Below, one piece after another: positions 57,291 through 64,000 of a stretch of DNA of 64,000 bases (the stretch's first letter is position 1; every line of letters starts with the position of its first letter). Below the pieces are notes generated by a model that was not told where the DNA came from, made no database searches, and saw only the letters and a list, made by a program, of their open reading frames with translations. The position numbers and the translations under genes were made by a program. This DNA comes from Artocarpus heterophyllus (lineage: Eukaryota > Streptophyta > Magnoliopsida > Rosales > Moraceae), in assembly GCA_025403435.1 (NCBI GenBank), contig CM046338.1:19629399-19693398 (forward strand). Direction: 5' to 3'.

Positions 57291-58903
57291 AGGAAGAATT
57301 TGAAGAAAGGGATAAAAAAAAATTTGGATTGAGTAAATGATTTTTTTTTAAAACTAAAAAATATATTTTTTTTTTTGTAGATAAATTGTTTTAATTTTTT
57401 TAAAAAGATAAAAAAATGACTGTAGCAAGATAAAAAATCTCAACAAAATAAAAAAAATTAAAACTATTTTAATGTTTAAAAACTTTTTTTTGTGTCAAAA
57501 ATTGTCCAAAAAAAATTATTGATCAAAAAAACCTTTCTCAAAAAGTTAATTTTAAAAATCCCCCCACAACTAAGAGTAGAGAGGGCATACGGTATGTTAT
57601 AGACGCTTGGAAATTTTCGTGGGATGCAATGAAAATAAAATGACAAACGAAATATAGTAAAGACAAAAATATACGAAAAAAAAAAATAAAGCACAGAAAG
57701 ATACACATGAAAGATAATAATATATTAATAATTTGGGTCCCTCTCCGGCATACTCTCTACTTCTACCTATAGTGCGTGTTTATTAACGTTAAATTTGGTG
57801 GAAAATTACACTTTTTGATAAAAATTTAATGGCTGAAAAATAAAGCCTTACTCATAAATTGTTTTTCAAGTCTTATCAAAGAAATACCATAATAATATTT
57901 ATTTACAAAACGAAGATGAAGAATTTTATATGAATGTTTGAATTATTGGTTCCAACTCAAAAGCACTACAGTTAAATCAGATTCTATGGTAAAAATATTA
58001 TTGCAAAACCGTTTCAAACTAAAATTTACTTGTGGGAGCTTCTCATATGGCTTGTTGGAAAACCTGTTGTCAAATTTTGTTCACTGCTCTTTGTTGTTCA
58101 AAAAGAATGATTATATTTTTGTGATTTTCTAATTGTTTCAAAATCTTAGAATTTGAATTAATCAAATTCAAATTTTCTGATTCTATCTCAGAATATCTAT
58201 TCACTCGAAAACTGATCTACTTCCTCTTCTACATTTCATAAACAAGACTGAGCTTTTTCAAGCTATTCAAGGACCCTCATATAGTTCTTTTGAATTTCGA
58301 ATAGTCTTTGAGGTCCTCTGATTTTGATTATCTAATAAATCACTTAATGAAAGTAGATTATTTTTCCATTCATTTTAAAACTTCTACGATTCTCTCCTAA
58401 ATCAAACATGAATATTTCAATTCATCTAGCTCTCTAGTTTAATTACTTATAATAATTATGGTAATTTTTATATCTTTTTTTAATATAATTAGCTTATCAT
58501 CTATTCATATTCAAATAAAAAACTACAAACCAAACATCAAATTAGCCTTGAAGGTTTAAGTGCGTAGATCAAATTTTTTATAGGGTATGAAAAGAAAATA
58601 ATTAACGAGTTTTGTAAGGCGCTATTATATAATGTAAAATCTTTATCAAGCCTTTGCTAGTTTTTATATGCCTTTTTTTTTTTAATCATTCTCAAACATG
58701 CACTATTTTAATAGGATATCACTAAAAAAAAGCTCCTAATATTTGACCAAAAAAGCCTCGTTCTTACTTAGGTTGCAATATGTGGGAAGAAAAATGTGAC
58801 AAAAATAGTTCCTCGGTTACAATGCTATCATGATCAATATGTGGGTTGAAAAAAAATCACGTGACGCACAAGTGTGGTGTTGGGTTGTAAAAATGTTAAT
58901 TGT

Positions 58904-58934
<31 letters not shown>

Positions 58935-59929
58935 TTTGGGGTAATGGAATGAAACTAATTGTTCGGCTGATATTCTAGGTTTGAAAGGGAAAATCAAAGG
59001 GATGGCTTGGCAATTGAAATTTCATTCCAGCCATGCAGTTCTTCTAAAGGGGAGGAGTCGAAGGGTTATGCAATTGACTCTCATTGGAGGTTCAACATTG
59101 CCCCTTGAACTTGGACTGAAACACCACCATAATTCATGTACCTCAAAGTGAGCCCATTTTAAGGGCAAAAACTATTATTTTACACAACCAAGTCACATGC
59201 ACAAGTACAACAACGTTTTTTATCAAATTTCAAATAGCCCTTACTGTTTTGAGGCATTCTCCAATACTTAATTAAAAGCAGGAGATAATTTGCCGCACTT
59301 AAAATATTAAAATTCAAAGTACAATCTACCCATCCACAAAATAGTGTAAGTTTGGCCAGTTGTACTTTGACCCAAAACAAATTCCAAACTAAATATACAT
59401 GCCATTTATGAAAAAGATACACCTTTCTTTTATAAAGAAACTTCACCAGAGAAAGTACAAACAAAGTCGCTTAAGCCATCCATTAAGGACAAAAACTATC
59501 TCCGACCAATACTGGTTCCACCAATGTTGGGACAAGCAAAGCACACAATGAAGTACAGAGGAATAAATAACGGGTGTCAAAGCTAAAAAAGGGAATCCCC
59601 GCTCGACACCACTTAACATAGGGCTCAACCAAGGCTTGTTGCAATGGCTCATTGATTGGCAAACCCAATCGACAAAGCCTAATTCCTCCCTGATGGAGAC
59701 AAAAACAACACGAACTAGATACAAATCTAGCAAACATAACTACAAACCCCGCTTGTCACGTCACGTGTGGATAAACCACACAGATTAAGTCCAAAGATGG
59801 AAAGATCATATTTATTATTACAAATAGATCAAAAACAATACATAAAAAATACAAAAAACGAGGCAAAAATATCGCCGCCTTTATTAAACAAATGACGCAA
59901 CCTCCACAGCAATTCCCTGTGCTAAAGTC
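57291..59929. other. Intergenic DNA between SUFS and RAE1, AT-rich part
   Basis: No gene is recognised. There are long A and T runs near 57310-57560 and 57680, and a (TTTA)n microsatellite at 58903-58937. Between about 59440 and 59740 two overlapping minus-strand frames are open (for example NEPLQQALVEPYVKWCRAGIPF-type text near 59600), but no family was recognised. They may be relics of a mobile element. Confidence 0.4.
58903..58937. repeat. (TTTA)n microsatellite
   Basis: About eight and a half uninterrupted TTTA units, likely polymorphic in length. Confidence 0.9.
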
Positions 59930-60240
59930 CGTCATCGCCAGCAACCTGGACACCAGAAGCTCTCTTCTCCATCCATCTGCCCAATAGAGGATACTCACGG
60001 CCTCTCCGCCCCATTCCCATGGCTAGCCTAGGGCCACTGCGCCCCATCCACTGCCGTGGCAAGAACCCATTTGGGGCCCTCAACGCCGGCGCTATACAGG
60101 CGACAACAAAGCCTGCCCAACCCACGCCCGAGCCAAACCACCGAGGCTCCTCCCGCTCCCCTCCAACCCAACTTAGACCCGATTAAGCTCTGTGCTTGCC
60201 AAGGCCGCCGCAGACAACCTCGCCCTCCTTGGTGCTAAAT
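59930..60240. other. GC-rich block of unknown origin
   Basis: A sharply GC-rich stretch (for example GGCCTCTCCGCCCCATTCCC, CAACGCCGGCGCTATACAGG) in AT-rich surroundings. It is open in short frames on both strands without recognisable homology. It could be a captured gene fragment or the remains of a non-autonomous element; neither ends nor target duplication were found. Confidence 0.35.
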
Positions 60241-60439
60241 CCAGGTTGGCAAAGTTCCACCATTACCCAACTCTGCACCCAAGCTTTGGCATGCTCCAAT
60301 CACGTCTCCCCTAGCTACATGAACTCCATCTTTGTGCAGATCACTAGACAAAAAACTGCCTACCACAGCTCTCTCTCTTCCTTGCGGTCACTCTCTCTCG
60401 CACTCTTGCTCAAAAAAGATACTCTTGTAGATTGGAGTT

Positions 60440-60590
60440 AGGGTGTTTGAAAAGTGTTATTAGAACTGAAATTTTGAATTAAAAACTACAATATGAAAGA
60501 GCTTTACACTGTAGCATTTGAGAGATTTACACTATAACAACAAAAAGTTTTTGTTCTAAATGATCTTGCCAAACTTTCAAACTTTTATTT
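60440..60590. mobile_element. MITE-like element downstream of RAE1
   Basis: The left end TAGGGTGTTTGAAAAGTG...TTAGAACTGAAA pairs imperfectly with the right end TTTTGTTCTAAATGATCTTG...CCAAACTTTC. The interior has AGCTTTACACTGTAGCAT, also found at 55700-55748. A related copy is in SUFS intron 3. Confidence 0.5.
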
Positions 60591-60954
60591 CCACTACTTG
60601 CAAAGTGGAGCTCCACAAGAAGTATTTGAAGGTTTAACGTCCTGCCCGCTATACTTTGCTCAGCCTTCAGCACCAACAATTAGTATAAGTTTTTCAAAGT
60701 TGTAAGAAATTTGGGCGCTTAATTTGAAAATAAGTATGTGCATACATGAACCTAAAGGCAAAAAAAGCTGCTAACTCTAAGCGATACAAATAAAAACAAA
60801 AAAGAAAATAAAAACACAGCAACAACAACAAAAACCAAGTAGACACTCCTCAATCATAAACTCTCAAGCTGGGTAAAGCTAAAACTAAAAATCAATATAC
60901 AAAAGGAAAAGACGAATTTCTTGGCTCCTCTAACAAACAGCTCAATGGGAAGTT

Positions 60955-63538
60955 TTACTTTCTTCCACTTGTTCCAACCCGCGGCTTGCCTTTCACCTCA
61001 GAATCCTGCATCAAGCAAGAATAGAGGTTGGAATTTGTGTAATGGTGTTTTCAACCATAAGTTAGAGAAGCCACGAATTTGTTTTCAAGTCTAAAACATT
61101 TATAATACGCACCTGTGGCAAGTGCAGGAAAATGTTGGTCTTTGCTGTTGCTGGATTGTGATTTTCTGCACCCTTGCTCCAGTCGTAGCAGACCTGCGGA
61201 AAAGTTGAAGAATCTCATTCATTTCCAAAGCCATTCACTTTCGGGACAGAAAGAAAAAATGGCCTAAAGAGATGGTCTCTAAGAACTTGTTTAGTAAGAG
61301 GGAAAAGTGGAAGAAGGGAGAAGGATGAAGAGGTTAGTGGAAGAATTTTGGTACCCATGGTTGTTTAATTAGGAGAGAAAAGACAAAGCAATACTTGGTG
61401 AGGGATTTCAAATACTTCAAAGTACCACATCTTAATCTCTCCATATATGGAGAGCTTAGAAAAGAGAATCCACACCAATCACAATAAGCAAAAAGGTCCT
61501 CTCCTTCCTCACAATAAGGTTGTATCTATCTTTACTTCCTATTTTCCCAACAAACACAGCCCAAAAGCAAATCAATATCCCAGAGACAATCCAAACTCCT
61601 GAAAACCTGGCAATAACCACTGACATTTCATGAAACAAATTTGACGTCCTTCTTGAGGAGTCACAAGTTCAAGAAAATAACTTGGCTGAATTTCACAACA
61701 TATATGTTTCTCAACTGGCTTGTTAAAAATGCACTGGGTTAAATCACAAAGAGAGAGCAAGTTACTACTTTGTGCTATCAGGAACCCAATAATTATAACA
61801 GAGCACACACACACACACACACACACAAACAAAAACAAAAAAAAGATTATGAGCCTCCTTAAGCTTCAGCAACCTCAAGTCTTGAAGCATTGATTTAAAC
61901 TTCAAAACCCACTACAAATAAGAACTATGTAAGACCTATAAATGCCGATCTCCAAAGCATTCTTGCGAAATTTGACACAGTAACGACAGAAAAAAATTAT
62001 CATGGTTTACAATACAAAGGTTTGGCATTATGTGCAACACTTGCACCTTTGAAGGAGTTTCTCTCTCTCCCTCCTTGTATGTTTTGTGGGCCTTAGCTTA
62101 TGCGTAGAAAGATAGAGGGAACTAAGCAAATTTATCTATCCATTGCTTGTTCTGCATGTTTTGTTTGTGCGTGGATTTTAATTTATCTATAGAGAAAAAC
62201 AGCTTTGAAAGAGAAATATTGTTTCAATAGAATGAAAGAGCAAGAAGATGATCAGTACCGAGTATGCAAATATCGAGCCATCATTGTTGAACGTACTGCA
62301 AGGTATTGGCTGACTGCACCTTGACATCGCCTGAGAAAGAAACATGCATCAGAGTTGGGCAGTCATGCTGAAAGAGCTTCCAACATTATGTAATATAAGA
62401 GCGACAAATAGGAACAAATGGGAGTGATACACACATGATATAGACACAAAAACATATACGACACACAGTCCTCCCAAATCTAAACTTATCATGAAGAAAA
62501 TTTCAAGTTTAGCACCCAATCTGCAATGTCTTTTAAACCGTCTAGATAAATATACAAGTAAATATAAAGAGCAAAATTGAGGATTAGAAGAACATTAGAC
62601 TTTTGTTGCCTGATTCAAGTTCCCGTGCCTTTTTCCAATGAACAAATTTTGTAGCAATGCTATTGAAAGCGACGACATTAATGTATTTCCCTCCATGCAT
62701 TAAAAAATTGTAAGTAATCTCAGTGGAATTGAACACCAAATGCATTATTTAAACAAATATATATGGACCAAATATAAATTTGACTTCCTGTCTTGTGTCA
62801 GCAATCAAAGCACATACCAAGTAGAATAAACTATAACAAAGAGGATTCAAGAGTCCAGTGAAAACTCCAAAAATATATATCGAGTTACCTTAAGCCTTTG
62901 TTTACTGTCCTTATCCCAGAAATTAAAGGCCCCATCAGAGCCTGCAGTTGCAAAAGTGTGATGCACCTGAAATGAACAAACACAATGTGGTCACAAGCAG
63001 TTTACAGTGAGAATTAATTACGTCTTCTCTCAACATATCTAAAGCATAGTCAGATTTCAATATGAATTTATTTCTCTGCAATAATATTCATTATTCAAAG
63101 CAATTGGTTATTCTAATCATATATGCTAAATTAAATGATAATCTCCAGCCATATTCTTTCTTCCTTGTCAAACAAGCATTTAGGTTGTTAGATTACTCAT
63201 TAAAAGTATTTATATCGAAATTTAAAGAAAGTTAAAGCATGATATTATTCTAACAAAGCACAATAACATCATTCGTCAACATGCAAAAGTTTTGAGTAAC
63301 ATTGAAGCTTTTTTCAACAACTTACATACACGTGAAACAGTGAATCATGCAGAAGAAATACGTTATATCTTAAACAAAAATATGATGACTTGACAATCAA
63401 AAAACTTACAGGATGGAAGTTTAAAGAGTTCACAGAGTATATCTCAGTGCCGTCTCTGTGGCATTTGAAAGTAAAGTTTTTACTTTGCTGTGAATCATCT
63501 AGATGATGCACACCCACCCTTCCCTCTATCGAACCAAC
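60955..63538 (-). CDS. RAE1: RAE1 WD40 mRNA-export/nucleoporin protein, last five exons
   Basis: RAE1 (yeast Gle2) is a WD-repeat protein that binds Nup98 at the nuclear pore and supports mRNA export. Minus-strand exons: 63538-63410, 62966-62889, 62330-62259, 61193-61113, 61005-60955, together 411 bases in one frame with GT-AG introns. The text reads [96 protein letters not shown] (two parts of the last blade) and the basic tail PRVGTSGRK. These cover the last 136 of roughly 350 residues. Upstream exons lie beyond the window. Each exon is a whole number of codons. Confidence 0.95.
61803..61828. repeat. (CA)n microsatellite in a RAE1 intron
   Basis: About 13 uninterrupted CA units within the intron between 61194 and 62258. 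Confidence 0.9.
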
Positions 63539-64000
63539 CTGGAAAACACCATCATAATAAAATCCAAGCGACTTAATACAATGCAGTTACAAGAGGTGAT
63601 ACATTTGAATCTTTATAATTCAGGACAGCATTTTTTCCCATCATAATGAGACTAATGTGCAGTAATAACAGGAGAAAAGACAATACCAAGAAACCTAGCC
63701 ACATTCACCTAATTTTATGTCTTAGCTTTATGTCTCACTAACTTATCCCTCAAAATATTCTATCTGGAAGTATAGGATTCTTGTTGTACAACCACAATAA
63801 ATGAGTTGAATATAAATTCTATGCTTTAGGAAATCTTGAAGGTGCATACACACATACATTCTTGAGAAAATTGCTTAAACATCATTCCTTCATCCAACTT
63901 CTTTGAAATTTGTGCAACATTATCAGCGTCCAAATCTGAATAATATTCCCAGTAAAGTTCAAAGTTCGAACTTTCAAATATATATAACAATAAAACATTC
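63539..64000 (-). other. RAE1 intron reaching the window edge
   Basis: Begins with the intron acceptor TTTTCCAG (read on the minus strand). No earlier RAE1 exon was found up to 64000, so this is intron as far as can be seen. Confidence 0.7.

Noticed and set aside
59443..59733. Two overlapping minus-strand frames as a protein gene
   Set aside because: No family recognised, no splice pattern, and frames overlap each other; kept only as unassigned sequence.

Overview
This is a eudicot plant nuclear window: intron-containing genes with GT-AG junctions and plant-type proteins, embedded in AT-rich DNA and heavily colonised by LTR retrotransposons. The species cannot be told from the sequence alone. 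I saw no CRISPR array, operon, rRNA or tRNA gene.

Layout. (1) 1-15499: an old Ty1/copia element with about 2 kb LTRs. Its 5' LTR runs off the left edge, and a younger related copia (3086-10234, target duplication GCTTC) is inserted in its gag region. (2) 15500-22987: AT-rich DNA with an intronless LONELY GUY (LOG) pseudogene carrying a 96-bp MITE, a truncated copia gag-protease-integrase remnant, and a pair of diverged short repeats. (3) 23015-38024: a MATE transporter pseudogene split by a 13.8 kb nest. The nest is a copia element (23357-37110) whose 5' LTR is itself interrupted by a Tekay-like Ty3/gypsy chromovirus (23580-30510). (4) 38856-39437: the last exon of a coumarin/flavonoid-type 2-oxoglutarate dioxygenase, frameshifted. 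A young Reina-like gypsy element (39583-45325) sits in its former 3' region. (5) 46295-57146, minus strand: a complete ten-exon gene for the plastid cysteine desulfurase SUFS/NFS2 (462 aa). Its 8.1 kb third intron holds a non-autonomous gypsy element, a candidate organelle-DNA insert, a tandem duplication and TIR elements. (6) 60955-63538, minus strand: the last five exons of the WD40 nucleoporin/mRNA-export factor RAE1; the 5' part lies beyond the right edge.

Only SUFS and RAE1 look like functional host genes. SUFS supplies sulfur for plastid Fe-S clusters and RAE1 acts at the nuclear pore; nothing ties them functionally. Nesting gives an order of insertion: the outer copia precedes the inner copia, and the MATE-resident copia precedes the Tekay element. 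The Reina-like element looks youngest, with about 11 differences between its 566-bp LTRs by eye.

The observations most worth a second look are these. A palindromic 14-mer (TTCGGC-NN-GCCGAA) is repeated in the LTRs of both a gypsy and a copia element. The Tekay element's 5' LTR is replaced by a 28-bp inverted copy of its 3' terminus, inside a perfect target duplication. The Reina-like element's polyprotein reading frame runs about 80 codons into its 3' LTR. None is shown here to be a new functional system.
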